DNA of 44,084 nt, from assembly GCA_028285305.1 (NCBI GenBank), contig JANQPV010000063.1, forward strand, positions 1 to 44,084, given 5' to 3'. The notes under the pieces are model-generated. The model searched no databases. It was given only the letters and a program-made list of their open reading frames with translations, and was not told where the DNA came from. The translations under genes and the position numbers were made by a program. Positions 7,770 to 16,456 of the stretch are shown here, in pieces (the first letter of the stretch is position 1; each line of letters opens with the position of its first letter). Source of the DNA: Alphaproteobacteria bacterium (GTDB lineage: Bacteria; Pseudomonadota; Alphaproteobacteria; SMXP01).

Positions 7770-9194
7770 ATGGTGGACATACCCGACATTCTTCGGGCTC
7801 AGCGCGGGCATGTCGTTGCTCCTGCCGGATGTGGCAAAACTGAGTTGATTGCCAAGACAATTGCTATGGCTAAAGGCAAGCCGATGCTGGTTCTTACCCA
7901 TACTACGGCTGGTGTTGCTGCTTTGAGGCAAAGGCTGAAACGAGATGGCGTTCCCCCCTCAAACTACCGGCTTAACACGATTGCAGGTTGGGCACTGAAC
8001 CTGATCTCAATGTTCCCGGAACGCGGTGGATACCTACACAATCCCTTGGACGCCCCAAATTACTTAGCTGTGCAAAACGCGATTGGGGCACTTTGCGCAT
8101 CTGGTGACATCAATCCAGAGATTAATGCCACTTACTCACGCGCTTTGGTAGATGAGTACCAAGACTGTTCAGCTAGCCAACACTTGATCATTTCTGGCCT
8201 CGCCAACGCAATTCCGACGGTCGTATTTGGCGATCCGATGCAGGCGATCTTTGGCTTTGGTGGTGACCCTCTTCCGGACTGGGCTACTCAGGTGGTCCCC
8301 ACTTTTCCGGAACTAGGGCGACTGGAAACCCCGTGGCGCTGGAACAATGCCGGGGCGCGCGATCTTGGGTCTTGGCTTCTTGCCATTCGAGATATGCTGG
8401 CGGCCAATCAGCGTATCGACATCCGCACGCTCCCTGCACGTGTGACTTGGCATTCGCTGGGTACGGATTACGCGGCGAATTCCGCGGCGCAGATATCGCT
8501 TCAATACGAAATTGCGAAAGCCTATCCCGACGAGACAATCCTAATAATAGGGGATTCCATTCAAGCCAATTCTAGGCACAGCTTTGCCAGTCGTGCAAAG
8601 GGCGTGGGCGTCGTAGAACCGGTCGATTTCCGTGATGTTGTACAATTTGCAAATCAGATGGACGGAAAAACAGGGCACGAGCTTTTTGAAGCATGCTTAG
8701 CGTTCCTGATTGCGGTCATGACAAACGTATATGGTGACAAGCTCAAAGCGCGCGTTCAGTCGATCCTGAGTAATCGAAACCGAACGCCTCCAAATGGTCC
8801 GGAGCTAGCGGCAATTTCGTTGGTTCAAGGTGGCGGCTATGTAGAGGCCGTTGACTTCCTGAAATCGATGGCATCGGACCGGGATAGGCGCGTATATCGC
8901 CACAGCGCCTTCAACATAACAGTTGAGGCGCTGCAAACTACGGCGGCAACGCAGGGTACTGATTTACCTTCGGTCATAGCCAGTCTTCGAGAGAAACGCC
9001 GGCACGCAGGACGCAGCATCCCGCCGAAAGCAGTGGGCTCAACCCTTTTGTTAAAGGGTTTAGAAGCCGATCACGTGGTGATCCTAGATGCAGATCGACC
9101 TGGTAATACGATGTCGAAAGAGCATCTCTACGTTGCACTCACGAGAGGGGCTAAGTCGGTGAGTGTGTTCTCAAGACGTCCGATACTGCCATGA
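7770..9194 (+). CDS. gajB: Gabija GajB: UvrD/Rep-like superfamily 1 helicase
   Basis: A 474-residue helicase beginning six bases after the gajA stop. Motifs in order: Walker A APAGCGKT (residues 17-24), motif II LVDEYQDC (about 126-133), motif III FGDPMQAIFGF, motif V LKGLEADHVVILDAD, and motif VI YVALTRGAKSV near the C-terminus. It is smaller than UvrD or Rep (about 700) and matches the size of GajB (about 490), which lacks much of the accessory 2B domain. In Gabija, GajB associates with a GajA tetramer and responds to DNA termini made by GajA. Here it is intact while gajA is interrupted. The frame ends 75 bases before the convergent carbamoyltransferase gene; only a weak hairpin is visible between them. 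Confidence 0.88.
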   Translation: MVDIPDILRAQRGHVVAPAGCGKTELIAKTIAMAKGKPMLVLTHTTAGVAALRQRLKRDGVPPSNYRLNTIAGWALNLISMFPERGGYLHNPLDAPNYLAVQNAIGALCASGDINPEINATYSRALVDEYQDCSASQHLIISGLANAIPTVVFGDPMQAIFGFGGDPLPDWATQVVPTFPELGRLETPWRWNNAGARDLGSWLLAIRDMLAANQRIDIRTLPARVTWHSLGTDYAANSAAQISLQYEIAKAYPDETILIIGDSIQANSRHSFASRAKGVGVVEPVDFRDVVQFANQMDGKTGHELFEACLAFLIAVMTNVYGDKLKARVQSILSNRNRTPPNGPELAAISLVQGGGYVEAVDFLKSMASDRDRRVYRHSAFNITVEALQTTAATQGTDLPSVIASLREKRRHAGRSIPPKAVGSTLLLKGLEADHVVILDADRPGNTMSKEHLYVALTRGAKSVSVFSRRPILP

Positions 9195-9269
9195 GGTGCC
9201 ATTGGCTGATGTTAAGCATTTTAGCCAAAGGAGAGGCGTTAAACGTCGGACAAAAGAACTCGGCCGGGC

Positions 9270-10874
9270 TCAACAGTTGTCACGCAGGTAGTTTTGGTAC
9301 CCAACCGACGTTTTCAGCATGTATATTCGTCCGTCGATCACAAACCCGTCAAGCCGATGCTGCAACGTGTAAGCCGAGAGATCAGATAGCGCGTTAATGA
9401 AACCCTTGTTTTTGAAATTCAAGGACGTGTTACACAACACTCCGTAACCTGTTAGCGATTTGAACTCAGTCAGTAACTCGAACAACGGAAGATTGCTGAG
9501 TGCAGACACCGTTTGAATGCGCGCAGTCTGATTGACATGGGTCACCGCTGCCAGCCTACTCGTGGACGCCCGATAGGTGTAAAGCATGAATAGGCTTGGA
9601 GAACTGCATCCAAACCATTTTTCAGCATCATCTTCCAAGCAGACAGGCGCGATCGGCCGAAACTGCTCCCGCTGTTTGATGATGTTCAGTCGCTCTCTGG
9701 TACTGGCTCTAAAAGGCGCCGCCAAGATAGAACGATTACCAAGAGCGCGCGGTCCAATTTCGTATCGGCCGCTTACCCACCCCAAGATCAGGTCGTTGGC
9801 CAGCATTGTCGCTACGGTCGTAGCACTTGGCTCCCATTCGTCAAACTGGGAGGTATCGACAGTTTCGTCAGACAAAAAATGCAGTCCGGAGTATACGTCC
9901 CACTTAATTTTTGGGTCACCGGTGAAATAGAACTGCGCGTCGATGGCTGTACCAATCGCGGAACCCGAATCGTTAGCGACGGGAGGAACGAACACATCGC
10001 TGAACAATCCTGAGTCTTTCCACTTTGTGTTCCAATCGCAGTTAAGCCCACAACCCCCCACTATCAACAAGGGTATTCCCCGTTTGAGATTAGTTTCGGC
10101 GAACCGATGAAAGCGTTCGAATAGACGATCACTGAAGATGCCGGCAAAGTTCCGAAATTCTTGATCTTCCAAGCCTACATTGTAGTGACGCAGGTCTTTC
10201 AGCGCCTCACAATCTCTGGGCTTAAGGTGCTTGCAATCTTGCAACAGGAAGGACGCAATCATCTCCTCCTCGGACGAAGCTTGACTTCTTTTTGAGAACG
10301 AGGCGAGCGCCATCAGTTTTCCAGCATCTGATAATCGGGAAAACTCCGCAGTGCTTTTGTCGAATGTGGGATCTGCTAGAGCGTAGAGCATGGCGTATCG
10401 ATGGCCGGGTTCTGGCATCACATCAGCTATCTTCACGGTATTCAGTTCTGCATCGATTTCGTAGAATGCACCGATAATGCCCTCCCAAATCAGCGCATAG
10501 CACGGAGTGCCCTTCGGCAGCTCGGACATCCCAAACGCGCACAGAAGGTGCGAGCGTTCATGGGACGAAGAGAAAAAGTCGATAGTCCTTCCTAAAAAGC
10601 GTTTTTTGCTGACAATCACCTGATCGCCATCATTGCCGCGGTAGCCAGCCACTACCTCTCCTCCGCGCGGAGAGTCGCCAGGCCACCAGCCCCCTTGGCA
10701 CAGCACGTCGGGAACTGCATGAAGTTCGGCAATGGCATCGAATGTATCGGGGACAGATATCGACGAGTGTCGGTACTTTGAGCTCTTCTCGGCCTCGATG
10801 GAAAAAACCAAGCAGCCGTCTTCGACATACGCAAATGCGCCATCATGGCCCGGGTTATAGGAAAGTATTTTCAT
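9270..10874 (-). CDS. NodU/TobZ-family O-carbamoyltransferase
   Basis: A 534-residue cytoplasmic enzyme that transfers a carbamoyl group from carbamoyl phosphate, through carbamoyl-adenylate, to a hydroxyl of a sugar or other acceptor. The N-terminal Kae1-like domain shows the SHERSH metal/ATP-binding segment (His105 and His109) and VGGCGLN (about 272-278). The C-terminal carbamoyl-phosphate domain shows GRYEIGPRALGNRS (369-382) and CNTSLNFK (481-488). The start at 10874 (MKILSYNPGHDG) overlaps the upstream stop by four bases (ATGA); longer in-frame extensions lack support. As last gene of a three-gene glycan operon, it most likely carbamoylates the polysaccharide or glycoconjugate built by the two upstream proteins. 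The acceptor cannot be told from sequence. Confidence 0.88.
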   Translation of the reverse strand: MKILSYNPGHDGAFAYVEDGCLVFSIEAEKSSKYRHSSISVPDTFDAIAELHAVPDVLCQGGWWPGDSPRGGEVVAGYRGNDGDQVIVSKKRFLGRTIDFFSSSHERSHLLCAFGMSELPKGTPCYALIWEGIIGAFYEIDAELNTVKIADVMPEPGHRYAMLYALADPTFDKSTAEFSRLSDAGKLMALASFSKRSQASSEEEMIASFLLQDCKHLKPRDCEALKDLRHYNVGLEDQEFRNFAGIFSDRLFERFHRFAETNLKRGIPLLIVGGCGLNCDWNTKWKDSGLFSDVFVPPVANDSGSAIGTAIDAQFYFTGDPKIKWDVYSGLHFLSDETVDTSQFDEWEPSATTVATMLANDLILGWVSGRYEIGPRALGNRSILAAPFRASTRERLNIIKQREQFRPIAPVCLEDDAEKWFGCSSPSLFMLYTYRASTSRLAAVTHVNQTARIQTVSALSNLPLFELLTEFKSLTGYGVLCNTSLNFKNKGFINALSDLSAYTLQHRLDGFVIDGRIYMLKTSVGYQNYLRDNC

Positions 10875-13099
10875 ATTGAGGGTTCGCAAAAACTTGACCC
10901 ATCCAAATCGATAGAAGCACTGGTCTCTCGCTCGGGTGCCGAAGGGCCGAGCGCAAGCGCTCGTATCGATTGGACGTGGACCTTGGCCGGAAGTCGGCGG
11001 GGACTGAGGCGCCCCGCAAGATGAGAAGAGCGAGAGGGCCAAGCGTTAAAATGCAGCTGCATAGGCAAATGCGGAATCGGGGTTGGATCCCAAAGCACGC
11101 GTCGATGGACCAGTAGGTCATCCACTAACCATCGGATCTCGCACGGAGTCCATTCGATAGCATACCGATGCATACCCCGCGAAGCATCGAAGCCCAGCTC
11201 GATGTGGCTTGGAGAACCGCGGTAACCGTAGTCGAATTGGGCACCGTGGTCACCCGGATTGTAGAAGACATTGACAAGCAGGCGATCCGTCAAATTGCCT
11301 GCAATTTCGATGTCAATCTCCTGATGTGGTGAGTTGCGGTGAAGAAAGAACCCAGTAATCACTCCTGGCACGTCAGACGCTCGGAAAGTTGCCTCGAACC
11401 TCCCAAAAAGATAGTCGGCATGATTGGTCAGGGCACCTGCACTATATTGTCGAACGCCCAGCTCCTCTTGTCGGACATGTAATACTGCACCCTCAACGTC
11501 GTCGAACTCGACGTTCAGTGGACGGAACAAAGCCAAGTTGCCGGTGAATGTATCGGACCGTACGGACCAACGCAACGGGTCGAGACCACCAGAGCTATCG
11601 TCGACATTTACCCAATTTGCTTCACCCTGAAGAGCCTGCGGTATGGCCCGAATGCCTACCCAAGTACGGTGATTTGACTCGACTACCCACGGGGACTGGT
11701 CCCGCTTAGGAGTTATGCGCTTGTGGGCGGTGACTGGCTGCCCGTGGGCTTCAACAATTTGCCGTTGCCCCAGATCTTCCAACCTTGGGAAGGGGCTGAT
11801 TGGAGGCACACACCTTAGGTGCTCGCAGATAGTTCGCCAAGCATTGGCGTTGTTAATATCAAGCACAATGAGATCAGCGCCCTGGAGTCTTGCTATAATG
11901 CCTTTGCCGACTTGGTTAGATGCACCGCTAGGAGGCACCGTTACGATAAACTTGGCTTGGGGAAAGCTGCGTTGAAGCTCCTCGACCATTGGTTCGAGGC
12001 ACCCGACATTGACATACGCACCAAAGACCCGATCTTCACTACCCTGACGAAGTCGCTTCAACTCGTGCAATGGCAACCGCTCCAGATCGCTGCAGCATCT
12101 GTACCCGAGCATGGACAACGCCATCGCAAGGGACGTCTGGCCTGAGTTGGCTGACCCAAAAGCAAACACAGGCAGCTGCGTCGGACGAACGTTGAATAAA
12201 GCTGCGCCCTCGCTGTCAATCGCACCGATCTTAGTGAGGGTAGGAAGAATCGAGTACGAGTTGGTTGAGGAGGCATCTCTTCTTTGGCGGACAATGAGGC
12301 GTCTTGTTGCAAATACGCTCAACGTGCTGAACTGGTGGTTGATCCAAAGATCGACCGGACCACGGCAGGGTAGTAAACGAAGAAGCTTCTCTGCACCTTT
12401 TTTGGAGAGGATGTATCCTGACAAATACCACAGTCCGCGCACCGGCCTGAACACATGGCTCGATATGAAGGATTTTGGAGCGCCGTGCGCAGCTTCCATG
12501 TATGAAACATAAAGGACATCGAAGCCGTCATGGTTTCCGCCTGTGACCGAGATGTCATTCCAAGCTTGGTCAAGATGACGGGCGAAACTGGGGTGAAACC
12601 ATATATCGTCCTCAAGAATGAGAACTTGCTCTTGCGTACCCTGCGCAATTCGCCTCCAAACCTCTATGTGTGATTTTGCAACAGCAACTTCAGCGCTACT
12701 CATTCGGATCGGTGCTTCAAGTTCAAACCTTGTCGGAAGTGTCCTAGGCTGGGGCTCGACAAAAAGTTGATCTGCCAACGTGTAAAAGGGATCCACGTCT
12801 GCATCTTTGGGCAGATCCTGCGGGATGCTCCTCGCATCCACAGCGGCATGCCGCTCCGTGAGGCCAAGGAGATCATCGCCGAATCTATCCCGAATACGTC
12901 TGAGCTCCCTCTTAACGCGGGACCATCGATCTTGCTCTCGATCAAGGTTGATTACGTAGATCTTTTCAATCGTCTGACAATCTGTACGCAGGCGCGGCCC
13001 GAACGCTCTTGAAGTCTGTTTAGGAAAAATTCTGCTTAGGTCGTATCCTATGCGAAGCGCCCAGCGAAGGATGGCCAAGGGTGTGCGGGCCAGATTCAT
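10871..13099 (-). CDS. Three-domain fusion: GT25 glycosyltransferase, sulfotransferase-like P-loop domain, GH16 glycosidase/transglycosylase
   Basis: A 742-residue protein with three recognisable parts. Residues about 45-290 match glycosyltransferase family 25 (as in LPS galactosyltransferases): KIYVINLDRE, AVAKSHIEVW, and the acidic ILEDDIWF (161-168). Residues about 308-445 form a P-loop domain (VFAFGSANSGQTSLAMAL, then LGYRC), closest by eye to bacterial sulfotransferases, though the Gln at the position normally basic or Thr is odd and activity is uncertain. Residues about 475-715 are GH16, with the catalytic signature EIDIE (Glu594, Asp596, Glu598) and the HFNAWP segment. No signal peptide is seen, which is surprising for GH16. 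Start and stop overlap both neighbours by four bases. The protein may build, modify and trim one glycan. I know of no described protein with this order. Confidence 0.82.
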   Translation of the reverse strand: MNLARTPLAILRWALRIGYDLSRIFPKQTSRAFGPRLRTDCQTIEKIYVINLDREQDRWSRVKRELRRIRDRFGDDLLGLTERHAAVDARSIPQDLPKDADVDPFYTLADQLFVEPQPRTLPTRFELEAPIRMSSAEVAVAKSHIEVWRRIAQGTQEQVLILEDDIWFHPSFARHLDQAWNDISVTGGNHDGFDVLYVSYMEAAHGAPKSFISSHVFRPVRGLWYLSGYILSKKGAEKLLRLLPCRGPVDLWINHQFSTLSVFATRRLIVRQRRDASSTNSYSILPTLTKIGAIDSEGAALFNVRPTQLPVFAFGSANSGQTSLAMALSMLGYRCCSDLERLPLHELKRLRQGSEDRVFGAYVNVGCLEPMVEELQRSFPQAKFIVTVPPSGASNQVGKGIIARLQGADLIVLDINNANAWRTICEHLRCVPPISPFPRLEDLGQRQIVEAHGQPVTAHKRITPKRDQSPWVVESNHRTWVGIRAIPQALQGEANWVNVDDSSGGLDPLRWSVRSDTFTGNLALFRPLNVEFDDVEGAVLHVRQEELGVRQYSAGALTNHADYLFGRFEATFRASDVPGVITGFFLHRNSPHQEIDIEIAGNLTDRLLVNVFYNPGDHGAQFDYGYRGSPSHIELGFDASRGMHRYAIEWTPCEIRWLVDDLLVHRRVLWDPTPIPHLPMQLHFNAWPSRSSHLAGRLSPRRLPAKVHVQSIRALALGPSAPERETSASIDLDGSSFCEPSI

Positions 13100-13968
13100 T
13101 GCGCTTCCGAGGCCGTGGGTGCGCGATACGCTTGCTGATTGGATAACCGCCAGTTCCTCGTGTCGTTGCGGTAACTAAGCGGCCACTGGCTGGTGGAGGT
13201 AAGCTCCCAATCATGGGCAACAACCATCGCATCTGATGAACATCCTTCGCCAATAACTTCGAATACCGATCGCGTGAGATTTCCTGGCCCAGTCGTAGCT
13301 TGGACCTCAGGCAACCCGTTCGCTCTATCGGCTTCCAAAGATGCCGTGGCGTTGAACAAGGCTCTTTCAACGATGGGGTGGTGGCGCGACGCGATCAGAG
13401 GCGTCGTATTGAAGTAAAAAATCCATTCCGGCCGATTAACTCCGGGCTCTGTAAATATCGATGGTGCTACCATCTGGGCAGTTGCTAGGTCGTAGCAGAA
13501 CGGTTGAAGCTTTAGCCGTCCATCCGCGAAAAGATGACCAATTGACGTGCCGTGGTAGACATCATCGGCATCTATGTAGAAACCACCCTCCACGAGCACG
13601 TACGAATAACGGAAGTAGTCCGACATCATCGAAGGATGGTAGCATCGGCTGAAAGCATCCTCGTAGCGACTCCCTAAGCGGGTTCGGATGAACGTACTCG
13701 CAGACTGCTTATCAAATACCTCTATCTCAAACCCCTGTCGTTCCAGCTGTCTCCAAGAATCCATGCAAACTTTGACGTCTTCAGGTAGTTGCTGGAGATC
13801 GTCCCAAAACTGCACGATGCGCTTTGGCGTCGGGCCGGGCCACGAAGATGAAGCGCAGGGAGAGCGATCACGCCGCTGCACTAATTCGCGCACGAAGTCA
13901 GAGCGCGCTCGTTCCGCAGGATTAAGTGGATCGGCCCCAACGGCTTGGTGCGCTCCTGGTTCGTTCAT
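13096..13968 (-). CDS. GT32-type glycosyltransferase with DXD motif
   Basis: A 290-residue glycosyltransferase of the DXD-containing GT32 group (Och1/capsular-polysaccharide type), which moves a sugar from a nucleotide donor to a growing glycan. Visible signatures: PKRIVQFWDD (48-57), GFEIEVFD, the helix SDYFRYSYVLVEGGFYIDAD with the metal-binding DADD (133-136), and a later HHPIVERAL segment. The first 45 residues are low-complexity and hydrophilic, so the true start could lie a little downstream, but no better in-frame ATG with a ribosome site is seen. It is the first gene of the operon and overlaps the GT25/GH16 fusion by four bases (ATGA at 13096-13099). Confidence 0.82.
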   Translation of the reverse strand: MNEPGAHQAVGADPLNPAERARSDFVRELVQRRDRSPCASSSWPGPTPKRIVQFWDDLQQLPEDVKVCMDSWRQLERQGFEIEVFDKQSASTFIRTRLGSRYEDAFSRCYHPSMMSDYFRYSYVLVEGGFYIDADDVYHGTSIGHLFADGRLKLQPFCYDLATAQMVAPSIFTEPGVNRPEWIFYFNTTPLIASRHHPIVERALFNATASLEADRANGLPEVQATTGPGNLTRSVFEVIGEGCSSDAMVVAHDWELTSTSQWPLSYRNDTRNWRLSNQQAYRAPTASEAQ

Positions 13969-14512
13969 TTGCGCTTTTCCAATTTTATTTGTCCATACTC
14001 ATCATAAGCAGTCTGTGAGTAATGCCTTAGATTGCGTGACGCCAAGATCTGACGACATCTAGTCTAGTAATATTGGAACGATGACTCCAACACTATTGAT
14101 GAAATTGACGCCTTGGGTATCGTTCGACAAATTGCTTTCGCCTTTGATCTTGAGTTAGATATTGACCGGCGCAGTGATGGGATTAAACACCATCGGGTTG
14201 GCGAGATCGAACCCTTCGTCCTGGCGGTAGCACTGGAGGACACTTTTGATTGGGTTGGGCGTCCGCGGGTGGGGCCGATACTTTGCTACCGGGCCCCGTA
14301 TTTCTCGGTGAAGTTGCCGATGCCCCTCCGCCGCGGGCTGGTCAAGCATGTAGGAAGCTGACAGTCTGTTCGAATCCCCAAAACAGACGTTCGCTTTTAC
14401 CGCAGCGAATGTCTGCAGTCCGCCCAAGTTTGACGTTCCGGAAAACGCAAGGGGCGATCGCTTCTCAGAACAAGCTCGTGTTGGCCTTAGGTCCGGTTGG
14501 ATGGTGCTCCAA
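13969..14512. other. 544-bp gene-poor stretch, probably decayed sequence
   Basis: It lies between the start of the glycan operon (which needs a promoter here, on the minus strand) and the end of the P4-type integrase gene. Open frames at 14113-14361 (+) and 14155-14427 (-) have no ribosome site and no family motif I can defend. A partly self-complementary segment around 14383-14424, with ACAGACGTTCGCT and AGCGAATGTCTG, can form an imperfect hairpin of about 12 bp. I see no intact gene. Confidence 0.45.
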
Positions 14513-15700
14513 CTAGCTCATCGATCGAAACTCGTCCAGCAAATCGGCCCAGTTCTGCATCAGTTTAACCCTTGGATCCCAATATTTTGCGCGGTTGTAA
14601 GTACGCCGAATTGAATTGCGATCTTGGTGCGCTAGGGCTGCTTCTATGACGTCTGGATCAAATCCGCGCTCATTCATGATCGTGCTGGCAGTCACACGGA
14701 ACCCGTGCGCAGTCACCTCATCCTTTGTGTAACCAATACGCCGCAATGCCGAATTGAAGGCGTTCTCAGAAAGTGGGCGCCGATTTGAGCGTATGGATGG
14801 AAATACCAACTCAGCATGTTCGGATAACGGCCAGACACTGTTTAGGATTTCGATGGCCTGCCGTGACAAAGGAACTTCGTGCGGCCTACGCATCTTCATC
14901 CGTTCCGCGGGAATGCGCCATAGCCGTTCGGCCAAAACGATCTCTGATCGAGTGGCACCTCGCACTTCACCCGGTCTGACACAAGTCAGAATCTGAAACT
15001 TCATGGCTGCCGATATGGTCGGCCAGCCGTCGTATTCGTCTAATGCGCACAGCAGCCTACCAAACTCCTTTTCATCCGTCAGGGCCGGTCTGCCTTTGAC
15101 GACCGGAGCTGTCAGCGCATCTCTGATCGGCATTGTGGGGTCAGTCTCTGCACGTAGTGTGGCAACAGCCAACCGAAAAACTGATCCCATCACACCGCGG
15201 AGACGTCGTGCGGTTTCTCGGCGACCGCTGCGTTCGATTCGTTTCAGCAAATCCAATAGTTCAATCGGACTAATCTCACCAATGGGGCGTTTGGCGATGG
15301 GAGCTGCCAATTTCTCAAGCATCCACCTCGTTTTCTTGATGGTTGCTGCTGCTGACCCTTTCGCCTCCATGTTCTGGATATACTCGGCAGCCACAAGCTC
15401 AAATGTGTTGTTGGCTGCCGTTTCGGCGTTGATCCGGTCGAGCTTTCTCCTCACGGAAGGATCGATCCCATCCAGTAATAGTTTCCGCCCTTCCATCTGT
15501 TTCTCTCGGGCCTCTACGAGCGAGATTAAGGGGTAGGGCCCATAGGAAAGCAGTCGCTCCTTTTTGGCGTATCTGTACTTCCAGCGCCAAAGCTTGGAGC
15601 CATTCGGCTGGATGTGGATGTACAAGCCATTGGAATCAAACAACTTGTAGGGTTTATCAGCTGGCTTGGCTTTCCGTATTTTCAGGTCTGTGAGCGCCAT
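14513..15700 (-). CDS. P4-type tyrosine recombinase (integrase)
   Basis: A 395-residue integrase of the bacteriophage P4 group, which inserts elements into tRNA 3' ends. The N-terminal DUF4102 arm-binding domain is clear (MALTDLKIRKAKPADK, LYIHIQPNGSKLWRWKYR, LLSYGPYPLISLVEAR). The catalytic set is complete: Arg242 in CVRPGEVRG, Lys near 269, HGFR (His332, Arg335), His358 in ALAHQ and Tyr368 in RRTYNR. The gene starts 166 bases from the tRNA-Phe 3' fragment, with five copies of an arm-site motif in between. This is the standard layout for the integrase end of such elements, and it assigns the enzyme to element A (the DNA to the left), not to element B. Confidence 0.93.
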   Translation of the reverse strand: MALTDLKIRKAKPADKPYKLFDSNGLYIHIQPNGSKLWRWKYRYAKKERLLSYGPYPLISLVEAREKQMEGRKLLLDGIDPSVRRKLDRINAETAANNTFELVAAEYIQNMEAKGSAAATIKKTRWMLEKLAAPIAKRPIGEISPIELLDLLKRIERSGRRETARRLRGVMGSVFRLAVATLRAETDPTMPIRDALTAPVVKGRPALTDEKEFGRLLCALDEYDGWPTISAAMKFQILTCVRPGEVRGATRSEIVLAERLWRIPAERMKMRRPHEVPLSRQAIEILNSVWPLSEHAELVFPSIRSNRRPLSENAFNSALRRIGYTKDEVTAHGFRVTASTIMNERGFDPDVIEAALAHQDRNSIRRTYNRAKYWDPRVKLMQNWADLLDEFRSMS

Positions 15701-15704
15701 CTTG

Positions 15705-15866
15705 GGGGTATGGTCCTGAGCTCATATGGACGATACCCCAACAGCATACCCCATTCCTAATGAGCTTCAAGAGCAAAGTATGTTCTTGTATGAGGCGCCC
15801 TATACCCCAGAAAATAGGGATTCCTCGCAAGAATGGGGCGCTATATTCAATGATGAGAAGGGGTAT
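15705..15866. repeat. Five copies of ATACCCC/GGGGTAT: candidate integrase arm-binding sites
   Basis: Seen directly: GGGGTAT at 15705-15711 and 15860-15866, ATACCCC at 15733-15739, 15746-15752 and 15802-15808. All lie between the integrase start and the att core, and the last one abuts the core. Clustered short repeats in both orientations next to the core are what P4/lambda-type integrases use as arm-type sites. The intact tRNA copy at 35454 lacks the abutting motif, consistent with these being part of element A. Confidence 0.6.
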
Positions 15867-15912
15867 TGGTGCCCAGGGGCGGAATCGAACCACCGACACG
15901 CGGATTTTCAGT
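15867..15912 (-). repeat. 46-bp att core: duplicated 3' part of tRNA-Phe
   Basis: The 46 bases are identical to 35454-35499, from the CCA end through the T arm to the anticodon loop of tRNA-Phe. The identity ends sharply (T here, C in the tRNA). The 5' half of the tRNA is absent, so this is not a functional tRNA but the duplicated target of an integrase. It separates element A (left) from element B (right). Confidence 0.9.
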
Positions 15913-16456
15913 TCTCGGTGAGTTCCTTCCCATCTCTCCCCGTTATCTCCTCTTGGGCTCATTGTGGCCCTTCACCAAGCCTCCCATGCGCCCGATCGGT
16001 CCCAAACCATCCCTGCGTTGCTCCGAACGATGGTACCATCGCGGTACTACGTCGTTGACCCAGCCTGTTGATCCGGACTGGTGCGGGGTATCGGGGCCAG
16101 TGCCTCCATCGTGAGCGTCATCACCAACACCACACCTTAGCCAGTCGTTGCAGATTGCCGCTTTGTTTGTTGCTTTCAACGTTTCCAATGTCGGCTTTGT
16201 TGGATTAAGCGTTTTTGGGGAATGAACAATGCAACATGCCCTCCGCGAAGGCCAAGGCAATTCTAAGAACGGGCAACATAGATACCTCCAAGTTGCAAGG
16301 GCTCAATTTCTCCGTCAGTGCTGATTCTTGGGAACAAAACGTCAGATCTGAAGGGAATACCCTATCCATTTCAATGTTGTTTGGCTGTTGCGCTCACTGG
16401 GAAGCAGCTTTTCGCGGCTAGTAAAACAACAATAAACGACGCTAAAAGCCTTTTGC
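15913..16456. other. 544-bp left end of island B, no gene seen
   Basis: Frames here are short and lack motifs. The frame running through the tRNA fragment (reading GGIEPPTRGFS) is the familiar artefact of translating a tRNA 3' end. The only structure I can point to is GATGGTACCATC (16029-16040), a perfect 12-bp palindrome shared with the other end of the island. The segment also holds the 3' flank of the leftward symporter gene; I see no strong terminator. Confidence 0.5.
16029..16040. promoter_or_regulatory. GATGGTACCATC palindrome near left end of island B
   Basis: A perfect 12-bp palindrome lying 117 bases inside the left att repeat. Its core ATGGTACCAT recurs at 35376-35385, 68 bases inside the right att repeat. 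Matching sites at both ends of an integrated element could bind a recombinase or excisionase. The match is seen; the role is inferred. Confidence 0.35.

Larger units (their letters stand above)
1..15912. mobile_element. Integrated element A at tRNA-Phe (left end outside window)
   Basis: Inferred from the P4-type integrase, its arm-site cluster and the tRNA-Phe 3' fragment at 15867-15912, which together form a typical integrase-proximal att junction. Going left, the cargo is accessory: a glycan operon, Gabija, an exported protease pair, an AlpA-like regulator and an IS element. No second att copy is visible to the left, so the far end, and whether all of this cargo belongs to one element, are unknown. 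Confidence 0.5.

Noticed and set aside
9202-9228. TTGGCT/AGCCAA hairpin between gajB and the carbamoyltransferase gene, considered as a bidirectional terminator
   Set aside because: Only a 6-bp stem with a 15-base loop and no uridine tail.
14155-14427. 90-codon minus-strand frame, considered as an integrase or phage remnant (segment GFDLANPM)
   Set aside because: The resemblance is too short to support, and there is no start signal.
15866-16114. Plus-strand frame beginning MVPRGGIEPPTRGFS
   Set aside because: This is the classic artefact of translating the 3' end of a tRNA gene; it overlaps the tRNA-Phe fragment and has no other support.
16215-16421. 68-codon plus-strand frame at the left end of island B
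   Set aside because: No recognisable motif and no clear ribosome site.
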